Positions 40,017 to 49,838 of a stretch of 64,000 bases of DNA are shown in pieces (position 1 is the first letter of the stretch; every line of letters starts with the position of its first letter). Below the pieces are notes generated by a model, which saw only the letters and a list, made by a program, of their open reading frames with translations, had not been told where the DNA came from and did no database searches. Source of the DNA: Pseudomonas sp. AN-1 (GTDB taxonomy: Bacteria; Pseudomonadota; Gammaproteobacteria; Pseudomonadales; Pseudomonadaceae). The translations under genes and the position numbers were made by a program. The stretch covers positions 1,798,001 through 1,862,000 of the forward strand of contig NZ_CP139195.1 in NCBI RefSeq assembly GCF_034057115.1. The letters are read 5' to 3'.

Positions 40017-42260
40017 ATGGAAAGCAACACCCAGATTAACGAGCGCAACCTGATCGCCCAGCGCGTCGACGAGGATGATGACGAGATCGACCTGCTGCAG
40101 CTGTGGCAGACAATCTGGCGGCGCAAGTGGAGCATCATCACCCTGGTGCTGGTGGTCACAATGGTGGCCGTGCTCGCCGTGCTGAACATCACGCCCATCT
40201 ACCGCGCCGGCGCCACCCTGCTGATCGAGCAGAAGCAGGCAAACGTGGTGTCCATCGAACAGGTCTACGGCCTGGACGGTACCAGCAGCGAATACCTGCA
40301 GACCCAGTTCGAGCTGCTCAAGTCGCGCGCCCTCGCCGAGCGCGTGGTCAAGCAGCTGAACCTGACCACCCACCCAGAATTCGACCCGCGCCAGCAGCCC
40401 GAGCCGCTGATAGACATCGGCGGCCTGCTGGCCAACTTCAAGCTCAGCCAGGTCGTGCCCGCCACCCTGCCGGAAGACCTGGAGGAAGGCGTCGACCCGA
40501 CTGAGGCGATGATCTTCGACAGCGTCACCAAGGCCTTCATGGAACGCATCAGCGTCGCCCCGCAAGGCAAGAGCCAGTTGGTGCGCGTAGAGGTCGAGAT
40601 GGCCGATGCGCGCATGGCCGCCAAGGCCGCCAATGCCCTGGCCAACGGCTTCATCGAAGGCCAGCTGGAAGCGACCATGGAAATGTCCATGACCGCCACC
40701 CACTGGATGAACAGCCGCCTTTCCGAGCTGCGCATCAAGCTCAAGGATGCCGAGGACAAGCTGCAGGCCTTCCGCGAGAAGGAAAACCTGGTGGACATCG
40801 ACGGCGTAGCGACCATCAGCGCTGCCGAGCTGTCGGCCACCAGCGATCGCATGGTCGACGCCCGCCGCCAGCGCGCCGAGGCGGAGAGCATGTACCGGCA
40901 GATCCAGTCCAGCCGCGGCGGCGGCTGGGAAAAGCTCGCCAGCATCCCGGCAGTACTGGGCGACCCGCTGATCCAGCAGTTCAAGGCCAACCAGGCCAAG
41001 GCCCAGGCCAAGGTGGACGAACTGTCCAAGCGCTATGGCGCCCGCCACCCGACCATGGAGGCCGCGCGCACCGAGCTGGCCGCCGCATCCGCCAGCCTGC
41101 GTGGCCAGGTCGAACAGGTGGTCGCAGGCATCGAGCGCAACTACCAGTTGGCCGTGGCCAACGAAGGCTCGCTGCGCGCTTCGGTGGACGCCAACAAGGC
41201 ACAGATCCAGAACATCTCGCGCAAGGAATTCAAGCTGCGCGAACTGCAGCGCGAGGTTGAAGCCAACCGCGCCCTGTACGACACCTTCCTCAGCCGCCTG
41301 AAGGAAACCAGCGCCACCTCCGACCTGGAAAGCGCCAACGCCCGCGTGGTCGACCAGGCCGTAGTTCCGACCATCCCGGTCAAGCCGAAGAAGCCGCTGA
41401 TCGTCGCCATCGCCGGCCTGCTCGCCCTGTTCGTTGGTATCGGCCTGACCCTGCTGCTGGAGGCGCTGAACAATACCTTCAAAAGCACCGAGCAGGTGGA
41501 GAACAAGCTGAACCTGCCGGTGCTGGGCATCCTGCCGCTGGTCAAGAACAAGCAGCGCGCGGAAGTCGCCCACCTGTTCAGCGACAACAAGGATCGCAGC
41601 TTCAGCGAATCGATCCGTACCATCCGCACCGGCGTGGTGCTCTCCGGCATGGACGATCCGCACAAGGTACTGGTGATCACCTCCTCCGTTCCCGGCGAAG
41701 GCAAGAGCACCGTGGCCGCCAACCTGGCCATGGCCCTCGGCCAGATGGAAAAGGTGCTGCTGATCGACGCCGACATGCGCCGCCCGACCCTGGCGAAAAA
41801 CTTCGACTTCGCGGTCGGCACCCCCGGCCTGGCCAACCTGATCGCCGGTACTGCCAAGCTGGAGGAGTGCATCAAGCACGTCGACGGCATCGACATGCTC
41901 AGCGCCGGCGCCGTGCCGCCGAACCCGCTGGAGCTGCTGTCGTCGTCGCGCTTCGAGAAGGTCCTCGAATTCCTGCGCAGCAAGTACGACCGCGTGGTGA
42001 TCGACTCGCCGCCGACCCAGGCAGTCAGCGACGCCACCGTGCTCGCCACCCATGCCAACGCCCTGCTCTACGTGATCAAGTCCGAAGCCACGCCCGTTCC
42101 ACTGGCACAAAAAGGCGTCGGCCAGTTGCTGCAGAACAACGCCCCGGTCACTGGCGTCATCCTCAACCAGGTCGACATCCAGAAGGCCAAGAAACAGGGC
42201 TACAGCTACGGCGGCTACTACGACTACTACGGCTACAGCAACGACGCCCAGAAGGCATAA
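40017..42260 (+). CDS. wzc: Polysaccharide co-polymerase with bacterial tyrosine kinase domain (Wzc-like), copy 2
   Basis: This 747-residue inner-membrane protein has a Wzz-type domain with two membrane helices (about residues 37-60 and 458-483) and a periplasmic coiled coil. The BY-kinase domain has Walker A SSVPGEGKST near residue 556, Walker A' VLLIDADMRRP and Walker B RVVIDSPP. The tyrosine tail is [12 protein letters not shown]. It is much like copy 1 throughout; the main divergence is in the loop around residues 135-170. It controls chain length of the locus 2 polymer together with the phosphatase encoded after the repeat region. Confidence 0.95.
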   Translation: MESNTQINERNLIAQRVDEDDDEIDLLQLWQTIWRRKWSIITLVLVVTMVAVLAVLNITPIYRAGATLLIEQKQANVVSIEQVYGLDGTSSEYLQTQFELLKSRALAERVVKQLNLTTHPEFDPRQQPEPLIDIGGLLANFKLSQVVPATLPEDLEEGVDPTEAMIFDSVTKAFMERISVAPQGKSQLVRVEVEMADARMAAKAANALANGFIEGQLEATMEMSMTATHWMNSRLSELRIKLKDAEDKLQAFREKENLVDIDGVATISAAELSATSDRMVDARRQRAEAESMYRQIQSSRGGGWEKLASIPAVLGDPLIQQFKANQAKAQAKVDELSKRYGARHPTMEAARTELAAASASLRGQVEQVVAGIERNYQLAVANEGSLRASVDANKAQIQNISRKEFKLRELQREVEANRALYDTFLSRLKETSATSDLESANARVVDQAVVPTIPVKPKKPLIVAIAGLLALFVGIGLTLLLEALNNTFKSTEQVENKLNLPVLGILPLVKNKQRAEVAHLFSDNKDRSFSESIRTIRTGVVLSGMDDPHKVLVITSSVPGEGKSTVAANLAMALGQMEKVLLIDADMRRPTLAKNFDFAVGTPGLANLIAGTAKLEECIKHVDGIDMLSAGAVPPNPLELLSSSRFEKVLEFLRSKYDRVVIDSPPTQAVSDATVLATHANALLYVIKSEATPVPLAQKGVGQLLQNNAPVTGVILNQVDIQKAKKQGYSYGGYYDYYGYSNDAQKA

Positions 42261-42277
42261 ATCGCCGAGCCCGCCGT

Positions 42278-42296
42278 AGGGGCGAATTCATTCGCC
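42278..42296. repeat. Single REP-type 19-mer
   Basis: AGGGGCGAATTCATTCGCC is identical to the arms of the inverted repeat at 27929-27980. It lies 17 bp after the wzc copy 2 stop codon and is followed by two further palindromic repeats. Confidence 0.8.
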
Positions 42297-42307
42297 ACGA
42301 ACCGATC

Positions 42308-42418
42308 GCTCCCACGCTCCGGCGTGGGAGCGCATCACCAGCCGCTCCGCGGCCCTGCTGCAATCCCGATCATTCCCACGCTCCCGCGTGGGAACGCATC
42401 ACCAGCCGCTCTGCGGCC
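42308..42418. repeat. Two tandem palindromic REP units
   Basis: Unit 1 (42308-42354) contains the palindrome GCTCCCACGC-N4-GCGTGGGAGC. Unit 2 (42372-42418) contains TTCCCACGC...GCGTGGGAA. Both are followed by CGCATCACCAGCCGCTC, then CGCGGCC in unit 1 and TGCGGCC in unit 2. The units are about 64 bp apart and nearly identical. They separate wzc from its phosphatase gene, a place where REP hairpins could lower downstream expression or protect the upstream mRNA. Confidence 0.85.
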
Positions 42419-42442
42419 ATACCGTGATACCAGAACACACCG

Positions 42443-43168
42443 ATGATCGACCTGCACAACCACCTGCTCCCCGGCATCGACGACGGCGCACCCGACCTGG
42501 AAACCGCCCTGCGACTGGCGCGCATCGCGGTACAGGACGGCATCACCCACATCGTCTGCACTCCGCACATCCACCCCGGCCGCTACGACAACGACCGCCA
42601 GAGCATCCACCAGGCCCACCACACCCTCACCACCGGCCTGGCCGAGGCAGGCATCGCGCTGCAGATCAGCTGGGCCGCCGAGGTACGCTTCGGCATGGAA
42701 CTGATGGCCAGCCTCGCCGAAGGCGCCCTCCCCTTCCTCGGCCGCTGGCAGGACAGGAAGGTGCTGCTGCTGGAGTTCCCGCACAGCGAAGTCCCCTTCG
42801 GCGCGGAGCGACTCACCGCCTGGCTGCTGCAGCGCAATGTCGTGCCGATGATCGCCCACCCCGAACGCAACAAGGGCATCATGCGCGCGCCGAACAAGCT
42901 CAAGCCCTTCATCGAGCAGGGCTGCCTGCTGCAGGTCACTGCCGGAGCCGTAGCCGGCCACTTCGGCGGTACCGCCCAGGACATCGCCCATACCCTGCTG
43001 CAGCAGGGCCTGGTGACCATCCTCGCCAGCGACGCCCACAACGAGCAGCACCGCCCGCCCCGACTCTCCGAAGGAATGGAGCACGCCGCACGTATCGTCG
43101 GCGACAGCCAGGCCGAGCGCCTGGTCAAGGACACGCCCTGGCTGATCGCCCAAAGCCACTTCGCCTGA
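42443..43168 (+). CDS. PHP-type tyrosine-protein phosphatase (CpsB/CapC family), copy 2
   Basis: The 241-residue enzyme has the same metal motifs as copy 1: [37 protein letters not shown] and LASDAHNEQHRPP. It should dephosphorylate the tyrosine tail of the Wzc-like kinase encoded just upstream. The REP cluster makes the spacing from wzc 182 bp, against 47 bp in locus 1. It is followed after 8 bp by the VpsP-like gene. Length and sequence match the copy at 8435-9160 closely. Confidence 0.92.
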   Translation: MIDLHNHLLPGIDDGAPDLETALRLARIAVQDGITHIVCTPHIHPGRYDNDRQSIHQAHHTLTTGLAEAGIALQISWAAEVRFGMELMASLAEGALPFLGRWQDRKVLLLEFPHSEVPFGAERLTAWLLQRNVVPMIAHPERNKGIMRAPNKLKPFIEQGCLLQVTAGAVAGHFGGTAQDIAHTLLQQGLVTILASDAHNEQHRPPRLSEGMEHAARIVGDSQAERLVKDTPWLIAQSHFA

Positions 43169-43176
43169 CCCCCCTC

Positions 43177-43929
43177 ATGACCTCGACCACTACCCACGCC
43201 AGCAGCCGGCGCCGCAACCGCTCGCGTGGCGCCTCACAAGCAGCGAGCAGGACCACGCAACGCCTCGGCCTGTTGCTGGCAGTCGCGATCTGCCTGCCGC
43301 TGCTCTACACCGGCGCCAGCCTCCTGTTCGCTGGCATCGCCAGCCACCAGGCCAGCGCCTTCCTGAGCGACTGGGAAAGGAAAGGGGAAGAGCCCGGCGA
43401 ACGCGCCTGGCAGATCGCCCACGACGCCGCCCAGCGCGCCATCGACTTCTACCCCGTTGCCAACGGCGCCTACCAGCACCGACTAGGCCTGATTGATCAG
43501 TGGCAGCAATTCCGCCAGCCGTTCGGCGAGCCGAAGGCGGAGGCTTCGCGCCACGCAGCACTGGCAGCCTTCCGCAGCGCCACCGAAGCACGGCCCACCT
43601 GGCCGGAGCACTGGAGTTCCCTAGCCTACGCCAAGCTCTACCTGCTGGAATTCGACGCCGAGTTTCACACTGCACTACGCCGCGCGCATGAGCTAGGCCC
43701 TTCGCACGCGGACATCAATCGCCGTCTGGCGGAGATCGGCTTCATTACTTGGCCGCAACTGGATGCTGCAGAGCGCGAACGCGTCCTCGAGTCCTCACGC
43801 CGGATCGTCGCCTACAGCACGCAAGAGGCGCGAAATCTGCTGACGATTGCCGAACAAACCAGCATGACCGAGGAGCTGTGCGCAAGCCTGAGCAATGAAA
43901 CTAAAACTGCAAGAAAAATTTGTCTGTAA
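43177..43929 (+). CDS. VpsP-like polysaccharide biosynthesis protein
   Basis: The 250-residue protein has a basic N-terminal tail (SSRRRNRSRGA) and one membrane helix at about residues 30-54. A helical, TPR-like part on the periplasmic side follows (DAAQRAIDFYPVANGAYQHRLG, read in pieces, then WPEHWSSLAYAKLYLLEFD). It resembles the VpsP family found next to Wzc/CpsB genes in Vibrio and other EPS loci, whose role is unclear. Locus 1 has no counterpart after its phosphatase. The gene is GC-rich at its start and drifts to a more A/T-rich composition toward the 3' end, the first sign of the compositional change downstream. Confidence 0.6.
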   Translation: MTSTTTHASSRRRNRSRGASQAASRTTQRLGLLLAVAICLPLLYTGASLLFAGIASHQASAFLSDWERKGEEPGERAWQIAHDAAQRAIDFYPVANGAYQHRLGLIDQWQQFRQPFGEPKAEASRHAALAAFRSATEARPTWPEHWSSLAYAKLYLLEFDAEFHTALRRAHELGPSHADINRRLAEIGFITWPQLDAAERERVLESSRRIVAYSTQEARNLLTIAEQTSMTEELCASLSNETKTARKICL

Positions 43930-43977
43930 GACCCAGAAAGAGTTCATCAGGCTAAAGCCAAGGAACCTGATCAAGAA

Positions 43978-45144
43978 ATGAACATCACCATTGCCGGCAC
44001 CGGCTACGTCGGTCTTTCCAACGCCGTTCTACTCGCGCAACACAATCGAGTAATCGCCATAGATATCGTCCAAGCGAAGGTGGACCTGATTAACGACCGT
44101 ATGTCCCCCATCGAGGACAGCGAAATCGAACACTACCTTGCCGAGATGCCTCTCGACCTCAAGGCCACTCTTGACAAGGAAGAAGCTTATCGCGACTCTG
44201 ATTTCGTGATTATTGCCACCCCCACCGACTACGATCCCCAGACCAACTTTTTCAACACCCGTAGCGTCGAAGCGGTGATTGAGGACGTACTGGCGATCAA
44301 TCCCAATGCGGTGATGGTAATCAAATCCACGGTGCCGGTCGGCTACACGAAAAACGTGCGAGAGAAGTACGACACCGAAAACATCCTCTTCTCCCCTGAG
44401 TTCCTCCGCGAAGGCAAGGCCTTACATGATAACCTCTACCCCTCGCGGATCATCGTCGGCGAACTCTCCGAGCGGGCTGAAATCTTTGCCGGCCTATTGC
44501 AACAGGGTGCCCTAAAGCAAGGCATCCCCACCCTTTTCACCGACAGCACCGAAGCCGAAGCCATCAAGTTGTTCGCTAACACCTATCTGGCAATGCGCGT
44601 TGCCTACTTCAATGAACTGGACACCTACGCCGAAACCCACGGGTTGGACAGCAGCCAGATCATCCTAGGAGTCTGCCTCGACCCGCGCATCGGCATGCAC
44701 TATAACAACCCAAGCTTCGGGTACGGCGGCTATTGCCTGCCCAAGGACACCAAGCAACTTCTGGCCAACTATGCCGACGTTCCCAGCACTCTGATTCGAG
44801 CCATTGTCGACGCCAATACTACACGCAAGGATTTTATCTCCGAGTCCATTCTCAAGCGTAACCCAAAAGTGGTGGGCATCTACCGTCTAGTCATGAAATC
44901 CGGCTCTGATAACTTCCGTGCCTCGGCTATCCAAGGTGTAATGAAACGTATCAAGGCCAAAGGCGTCGAGGTGGTGATTTATGAGCCAGCATTGAAAGAA
45001 GATACTTTCTTCAACTCACGAGTCATTCGCAACCTGGAAGAATTCAAGCAAGGCTGTGATGTAATAATTGCCAACCGAAACGCGGAAACACTGAAAGACG
45101 TCGAAGAAAAAGTGTATACCCGTGACCTTTTCGGTAGTGATTGA
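43978..45144 (+). CDS. ugd: UDP-glucose 6-dehydrogenase
   Basis: The 388 residues equal the length of E. coli Ugd. Features are the NAD site [33 protein letters not shown], the catalytic cysteine in [14 protein letters not shown], and [19 protein letters not shown] near the end. It makes UDP-glucuronic acid, a likely component of the locus 2 repeat unit. AAGGAA lies upstream of ATG 43978. It is the first of the sugar-nucleotide genes in this operon and is 13 bp from rmlB. It is unrelated in clade to the WbpO-type dehydrogenase of locus 1. Confidence 0.93.
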   Translation: MNITIAGTGYVGLSNAVLLAQHNRVIAIDIVQAKVDLINDRMSPIEDSEIEHYLAEMPLDLKATLDKEEAYRDSDFVIIATPTDYDPQTNFFNTRSVEAVIEDVLAINPNAVMVIKSTVPVGYTKNVREKYDTENILFSPEFLREGKALHDNLYPSRIIVGELSERAEIFAGLLQQGALKQGIPTLFTDSTEAEAIKLFANTYLAMRVAYFNELDTYAETHGLDSSQIILGVCLDPRIGMHYNNPSFGYGGYCLPKDTKQLLANYADVPSTLIRAIVDANTTRKDFISESILKRNPKVVGIYRLVMKSGSDNFRASAIQGVMKRIKAKGVEVVIYEPALKEDTFFNSRVIRNLEEFKQGCDVIIANRNAETLKDVEEKVYTRDLFGSD

Positions 45145-45157
45145 TAAGGAATAACCG

Positions 45158-46216
45158 ATGAAAATCCTCATTACCGGCGGCGCCGGATTTATCGGCTCGG
45201 CAGTCGTTCGTCACATCATCCGCCATACTGCTGCTAGCGTGATCAACTTAGACAAACTGACCTATGCTGGCAACCTCGAATCCCTCGCGGAAACCAGCGG
45301 CAGCACGCGCTATGCCTTCGAGCAGGTGGATATCTGCGACCGCACCGAAGTCGAGCGGGTATTCCGTGAGCACCTGCCCGATGCAGTAATGCACCTTGCC
45401 GCCGAGTCACACGTTGATCGCTCCATCGACGGCCCAGCTGCATTCATCGAAACTAATATTATCGGCACCTATACCCTACTGGAGGTCGTTCGCCACTACT
45501 GGCAAGGGCTGAGCGAAGCACGCCAGAGGACCTTCCGCTTTCACCACATCTCCACCGACGAGGTGTATGGAGACCTGGAAGATCCGGAAGACTTGTTCAC
45601 CGAAACAACCCCCTACGCGCCTAGCAGCCCCTACAGTGCCAGCAAGGCCAGCTCCGACCATCTGGTGCGCGCATGGCGGCGCACCTACGACCTACCGACC
45701 CTCATCACCAATTGCTCGAACAACTACGGCCCCTACCATTTCCCGGAGAAGCTCATCCCGCTGATGATCCTCAACGCCTTGGAAGGCAAGCCGCTGCCCG
45801 TCTACGGCAAGGGCAACCAGGTGCGTGACTGGCTGTACGTCGAGGACCACGCCCGAGCTCTCTACAAGGTCTTCACTGAAGGCGAGATCGGCGAGACCTA
45901 TAACATCGGCGGCCACAACGAGAAGCAAAACATCGAAGTGGTACACACCCTTTGCGACCTGCTTGACGAACTGCGCCCGCGAGCCGATGGCCACTCCTAC
46001 CGCAGCCAGATCACTCACGTCCAGGATCGCCCCGGCCACGACCTGCGCTACGCCATCGACGCCAGCAAGATCCAGCGCGAACTGGGCTGGACGCCGGAGG
46101 AAACCTTCGAGTCCGGCATCCGCAAGACCGTCGAGTGGTACCTGAACAACCAAGACTGGTGCCGTCGCGTGCAGGACGGCAGCTACCAGCGCGAGCGCCT
46201 CGGCGCCATTGCATAA
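45158..46216 (+). CDS. rmlB: dTDP-glucose 4,6-dehydratase
   Basis: This 352-residue extended SDR has [18 protein letters not shown], the [14 protein letters not shown] segment diagnostic of RmlB, and [12 protein letters not shown]. The catalytic region is [12 protein letters not shown] and [14 protein letters not shown]. It converts dTDP-glucose to dTDP-4-keto-6-deoxyglucose. With rmlA and wecE but without rmlC or rmlD in the window, the route leads to dTDP-4-amino-4,6-dideoxygalactose rather than to rhamnose. AAGGA precedes the start by 8 bp. Confidence 0.95.
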   Translation: MKILITGGAGFIGSAVVRHIIRHTAASVINLDKLTYAGNLESLAETSGSTRYAFEQVDICDRTEVERVFREHLPDAVMHLAAESHVDRSIDGPAAFIETNIIGTYTLLEVVRHYWQGLSEARQRTFRFHHISTDEVYGDLEDPEDLFTETTPYAPSSPYSASKASSDHLVRAWRRTYDLPTLITNCSNNYGPYHFPEKLIPLMILNALEGKPLPVYGKGNQVRDWLYVEDHARALYKVFTEGEIGETYNIGGHNEKQNIEVVHTLCDLLDELRPRADGHSYRSQITHVQDRPGHDLRYAIDASKIQRELGWTPEETFESGIRKTVEWYLNNQDWCRRVQDGSYQRERLGAIA

Positions 46217-46230
46217 GGAATTGACACACA

Positions 46231-47112
46231 ATGAAAGGCATCATCCTCGCCGGAGGTTCCGGCACACGCCTGTATCCGATCACCAAGGGCGTATCCAAGC
46301 AGTTGCTACCCATCTACGACAAACCGATGGTCTATTATCCGCTATCGGTACTGATGCTCGCCGGTATCCGCGACATCCTGCTGATCAGCACTCCGGAAGA
46401 CATCGGCGCCTTCAAGCGCCTGCTCGGCGATGGTAGCGAATTCGGTATCAGCCTCACTTACGCCGTGCAGCCCAGCCCGGACGGCCTGGCCCAGGCCTTC
46501 ATCATCGGCGAAGAGTTCATCGGCAACGATTCGGTGTGCTTGGTACTAGGCGACAATATTTTCTACGGTCAGGGCTTCAGCCCCATGCTGCACCAGGCAG
46601 CCCAGCGCGAGAAAGGCGCCACCGTGTTCGGCTACCAGGTGAAAGATCCCGAGCGCTTCGGCGTAGTCGAGTTCGATGCCGACAAGCGCGCCATTTCCAT
46701 CGAGGAAAAACCCTTCAAGCCCAAGTCCAACTACGCAGTCACCGGTCTGTACTTCTACGACAACGACGTGGTGGCGATGGCAAAGAGGGTCAGGCCCTCG
46801 GCACGCGGTGAGCTGGAAATCACCAGCATCAACCAGACCTACCTGGAGCGAGGCGACCTCAACGTCGAACTGCTCGGTCGCGGCTTCGCCTGGCTGGATA
46901 CCGGCACCCATGAAAGCCTGCTGGAAGCCGCGCACTTCGTCGAAACCATCGAGAAGCGCCAGGGCTACAAGGTCGCCTGCCTGGAAGAGATCGCCTTTTA
47001 CAACGGCTGGCTGACCGCCGATGACCTGCAACGCATCGGCCAGTCGCTGAGCAAGAACGGTTATGGCCAGTACCTTCTGTCGTTGATCCAGTCCGTGCAG
47101 GGTGCACCGTGA
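46231..47112 (+). CDS. rmlA: Glucose-1-phosphate thymidylyltransferase
   Basis: The 293-residue nucleotidyltransferase begins [18 protein letters not shown], with [33 protein letters not shown] and [16 protein letters not shown]. All are standard for RmlA/RffH. It joins dTTP and glucose-1-phosphate to dTDP-glucose. It follows rmlB by 14 bp and overlaps the next gene by 4 bp, although that gene is far more A/T-rich. The sharp compositional break therefore falls exactly at the rmlA stop codon. Confidence 0.95.
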   Translation: MKGIILAGGSGTRLYPITKGVSKQLLPIYDKPMVYYPLSVLMLAGIRDILLISTPEDIGAFKRLLGDGSEFGISLTYAVQPSPDGLAQAFIIGEEFIGNDSVCLVLGDNIFYGQGFSPMLHQAAQREKGATVFGYQVKDPERFGVVEFDADKRAISIEEKPFKPKSNYAVTGLYFYDNDVVAMAKRVRPSARGELEITSINQTYLERGDLNVELLGRGFAWLDTGTHESLLEAAHFVETIEKRQGYKVACLEEIAFYNGWLTADDLQRIGQSLSKNGYGQYLLSLIQSVQGAP

Positions 47113-48146
47113 TACTTCATGTAGCAAGCCTCGACAAGTTCATTCCTCCGTTCATTGATTTTCTAGCCAAGAACTTTGACTCTTCTCAGCATCGTTTCTG
47201 GCTTAACGGTGATAGAAATCGATACCCCTACCAAGACAATACGAGCACATACCAAGTAAAGCCTGGATTCCTTGGAGAGGCCACGGCTTATCTTCGGCTT
47301 GCGATGGAATTAAATAGAGCAGAAAAGGTAATTCTTCACGGACTTTTTGATCCAAAAATAATTATTATATTAAGCAGCATGCCCTGGCTGCTCAGGAATT
47401 GTTACTGGATTATCTGGGGTGGTGACCTTTACGTCCGCAACCTAGAAAAAAAAAACTGGAAGTGGCATCTCGGAGAGCTTTTTCGCTCCTTTGTAATAAA
47501 GCGAATTGGCCACTTGGTAACTTACATTGAAGGAGACGTGGATTTAGCCAGGAAATGGTACGGCGCAACAGGTAAGCATCATGAATGCCTGATGTACACA
47601 AGCAACCTGTACAGCGATCCAAACGCAATAAGTAGCCATAAAAAAACAATCAATATACAGGTTGGAAACTCGGCAGACCCAAGCAACAACCACATCGAAG
47701 CTCTGAAGAAACTTTTGCCATACAAAGATAGCGACATCAAGATTCATGTGCCGCTTTCATATGGCGACCAAGCATATGCAAGCACCGTCATTCGCCAAGG
47801 CTCAGAATGGTTTGGTGAAAAACTCAAGCCACTCACCGACTTCATGCCACTTGAAGAGTACCTCGAACTGCTTGGCGATATTGATATTGCCATGTTCAAC
47901 CACCGACGCCAGCAAGCCATGGGAAACACAATAACCCTTCTAGGGCTCGGCAAGAAAGTTTTTCTTCGCAGCGACGTAACGCCTTGGAAAATGTTCAAGA
48001 AAAATAAGATCACCGTATACGACATAGAAGACTTCGATATATCGCCAATGGATACAGAAATCAGCAAGAAAAACCAGGAATTCATCAGGGAACACTTTTC
48101 AAGAGAAAAACTTGCACTCCAGCTAAAAGAAGTTTTCGAGAGCTAA
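47109..48146 (+). CDS. TDP-N-acetylfucosamine:lipid N-acetylfucosaminyltransferase-like (WecF/GT56 family)
   Basis: The 345-residue protein resembles WecF of the enterobacterial common antigen pathway: [31 protein letters not shown], then [17 protein letters not shown] and [22 protein letters not shown]56 enzymes transfer Fuc4NAc from dTDP-Fuc4NAc to a lipid-linked acceptor. That donor is exactly what rmlA, rmlB, wecE and the acetyltransferase next door would make. The gene is markedly A/T-rich with runs of AAA codons, unlike rmlA directly before it, suggesting separate acquisition. Confidence 0.85.
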   Translation: MILHVASLDKFIPPFIDFLAKNFDSSQHRFWLNGDRNRYPYQDNTSTYQVKPGFLGEATAYLRLAMELNRAEKVILHGLFDPKIIIILSSMPWLLRNCYWIIWGGDLYVRNLEKKNWKWHLGELFRSFVIKRIGHLVTYIEGDVDLARKWYGATGKHHECLMYTSNLYSDPNAISSHKKTINIQVGNSADPSNNHIEALKKLLPYKDSDIKIHVPLSYGDQAYASTVIRQGSEWFGEKLKPLTDFMPLEEYLELLGDIDIAMFNHRRQQAMGNTITLLGLGKKVFLRSDVTPWKMFKKNKITVYDIEDFDISPMDTEISKKNQEFIREHFSREKLALQLKEVFES

Positions 48147-48147
48147 C

Positions 48148-48711
48148 ATGACCTACTACACAGAAGATCAACTTTTGAGCATGGGCTTCAAGAGTCTTGG
48201 GAAAAATGTCAAGATTAGCGACAAAGCCAGCATCTACAACACCGAGGCAATAGAGATAGGGGATAACTCCAGAATAGACGACTTTTGCGTAATTTCTGGA
48301 AAAATAAAAATAGGCTCATATTGCCACATAACCCCTATGTGCCTTATTGCGGGCGGCGAGCCCGGAGTATTCCTATCGGACTTCTGCACCCTCGCATATG
48401 GCGTGAAAGTTTTCTCCCAATCAGATGATTACAGCGGAGAAACATTAACAAACTCTCTGATACCAAAAAAATACAAATCTGAAAAATTTAGTTCAATCAA
48501 GCTCGAAAAACATGTAATCATTGGCGCAGGATCGATAATCTTCCCAGGGGTCACTTTAGCTGAAGGCTGCTCAGTCGGTGCTATGTCTCTTGTAAACAAA
48601 AGCACACAACCTTGGGGGATTTATGTAGGGAACCCGGCTCGCCGACTGAAAGATAGAAAAAAAGACCTCCTGGAACTGGAAAGACAATTCATGGAAGAGC
48701 AGAGCCAATGA
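48148..48711 (+). CDS. Hexapeptide-repeat acyltransferase (probable dTDP-Fuc4N N-acetyltransferase)
   Basis: The 187-residue left-handed beta-helix protein has repeated I-G-x4 turns (AIEIGDNSRIDDFCVISGKI, IKIGSYCHITPM) and the late GAGSIIFPGVTLAEG and GIYVGNPARRLKDRKKD. E. coli uses WecD, a GNAT-fold enzyme, for acetylation of dTDP-Fuc4N. No WecD-like gene is present here, so this LbH enzyme between the WecF-like gene and wecE is the best candidate for that step. That role is inference. It is A/T-rich, starts 1 bp after the preceding gene's stop and overlaps wecE by 4 bp. Confidence 0.82.
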   Translation: MTYYTEDQLLSMGFKSLGKNVKISDKASIYNTEAIEIGDNSRIDDFCVISGKIKIGSYCHITPMCLIAGGEPGVFLSDFCTLAYGVKVFSQSDDYSGETLTNSLIPKKYKSEKFSSIKLEKHVIIGAGSIIFPGVTLAEGCSVGAMSLVNKSTQPWGIYVGNPARRLKDRKKDLLELERQFMEEQSQ

Positions 48712-49838
48712 TCCCATTCAACAAGCCCCCTTACACTGGTAACGAAGATCAGCACGTACTCGCCGCCATGCGCAGCAGCAAGATCAGCGGCGATGGTGAG
48801 TTCAGCAAGCGCTGCCAGGGATGGTTTGAAGCCGGAACCGGTTGCCAGAAGGCATTGCTGACCCCCTCATGCACGCACGCCTTGGAAATGGCAGCCATCC
48901 TGATCGATGTACAGCCCGGCGATGAGATAATCATGCCCAGCTATACATTTGTTAGTACGGCAAATGCGTTCGTCTTGCGTGGTGCTAAAATAGTTTTTGT
49001 CGATATCCGCCCGGACACCATGAATATCGATGAAAACTTGATCGAAGCTGCAATCACAGAAAAGACCAAAGCCATCGTTCCCGTGCACTATGCCGGCGTA
49101 GCCTGTGAAATGGATACGATTATGGCAATCGCTGAGCGTCATCAGCTTTTCGTCATCGAAGATGCCGCACAAGGTATGATGTCCAGCTACAAAGGCCGCC
49201 AACTGGGCAGCATTGGCCATCTGGGTGCTTACAGCTTCCATGAAACCAAGAATTATACCAGCGGTGGCGAAGGTGGATTGCTGCTTATCAATGATGAGCG
49301 ATTCATCAATCGTGCAGAAATCATCCGTGAGAAAGGCACAAACCGTAGCCAATTTTTCCGCGGCATGGTCGACAAGTACAGCTGGGTAGATGTTGGCAGC
49401 AGCTACCTTCCGAGCGAAATACAGGCCGCCTATCTATGGGGGCAACTCGAGAAGGCGGAAGAAATCAACTCGAACCGCCTGAGAACCTGGAACTATTACC
49501 AGAAGGCACTGGTGTCTCTCGCCAGAGATTGCAAAATAGTCTTGCCCAATCATCCAGTCGAATGTATTCACAATGCCCACATGTTCTATCTCAAGGTCAA
49601 AAACCTTGACGAGCGCACTTCCCTGCTGGATCACCTGAAGAACAATGGCGTGCTTGCTGTTTTCCACTACATACCACTGCACTCTGCGACCGTCGGCCCC
49701 AAATTCAGCCGCTTCCATGGAGAGGATAATTTTACAACAACAGAAAGTGAGCGACTAATCCGCCTACCCATCTGGCATGGCATGTCCACTGGAGACGTGC
49801 AGAAAGTCGTGCAGTCTGTCTTTGAGTTCTTCGCTTGA
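48708..49838 (+). CDS. wecE: dTDP-4-amino-4,6-dideoxygalactose transaminase
   Basis: The 376-residue DegT-family PLP enzyme has the PLP lysine at Lys181 in FHETKNYTSGGEGG, the same position as in E. coli WecE. Other family features are IPFNKPPYTGNEDQHVLAA and IEDAAQGMMSSYKG. It transfers an amino group from glutamate to dTDP-4-keto-6-deoxyglucose, yielding dTDP-4-amino-4,6-dideoxygalactose. Its composition is intermediate between rmlA and the A/T-rich genes around it. The wzx start codon overlaps its stop. Confidence 0.95.
   Translation: MIPFNKPPYTGNEDQHVLAAMRSSKISGDGEFSKRCQGWFEAGTGCQKALLTPSCTHALEMAAILIDVQPGDEIIMPSYTFVSTANAFVLRGAKIVFVDIRPDTMNIDENLIEAAITEKTKAIVPVHYAGVACEMDTIMAIAERHQLFVIEDAAQGMMSSYKGRQLGSIGHLGAYSFHETKNYTSGGEGGLLLINDERFINRAEIIREKGTNRSQFFRGMVDKYSWVDVGSSYLPSEIQAAYLWGQLEKAEEINSNRLRTWNYYQKALVSLARDCKIVLPNHPVECIHNAHMFYLKVKNLDERTSLLDHLKNNGVLAVFHYIPLHSATVGPKFSRFHGEDNFTTTESERLIRLPIWHGMSTGDVQKVVQSVFEFFA

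Noticed and set aside
42278-42418. Repeat cluster considered as a CRISPR array
   Set aside because: Only two similar units, each palindromic, with no regular spacers and no cas genes; they are REP elements.
43190-43675. 161-codon minus-strand frame opposite the VpsP-like gene
   Set aside because: Arg/Gly-rich shadow frame without any motif; the plus-strand frame has a membrane helix and the expected position.
45158-47112. Rhamnose (rmlBADC) operon
   Set aside because: Only rmlB and rmlA are present; wecE and a WecF-like gene follow, so the Fuc4NAc route explains them better.
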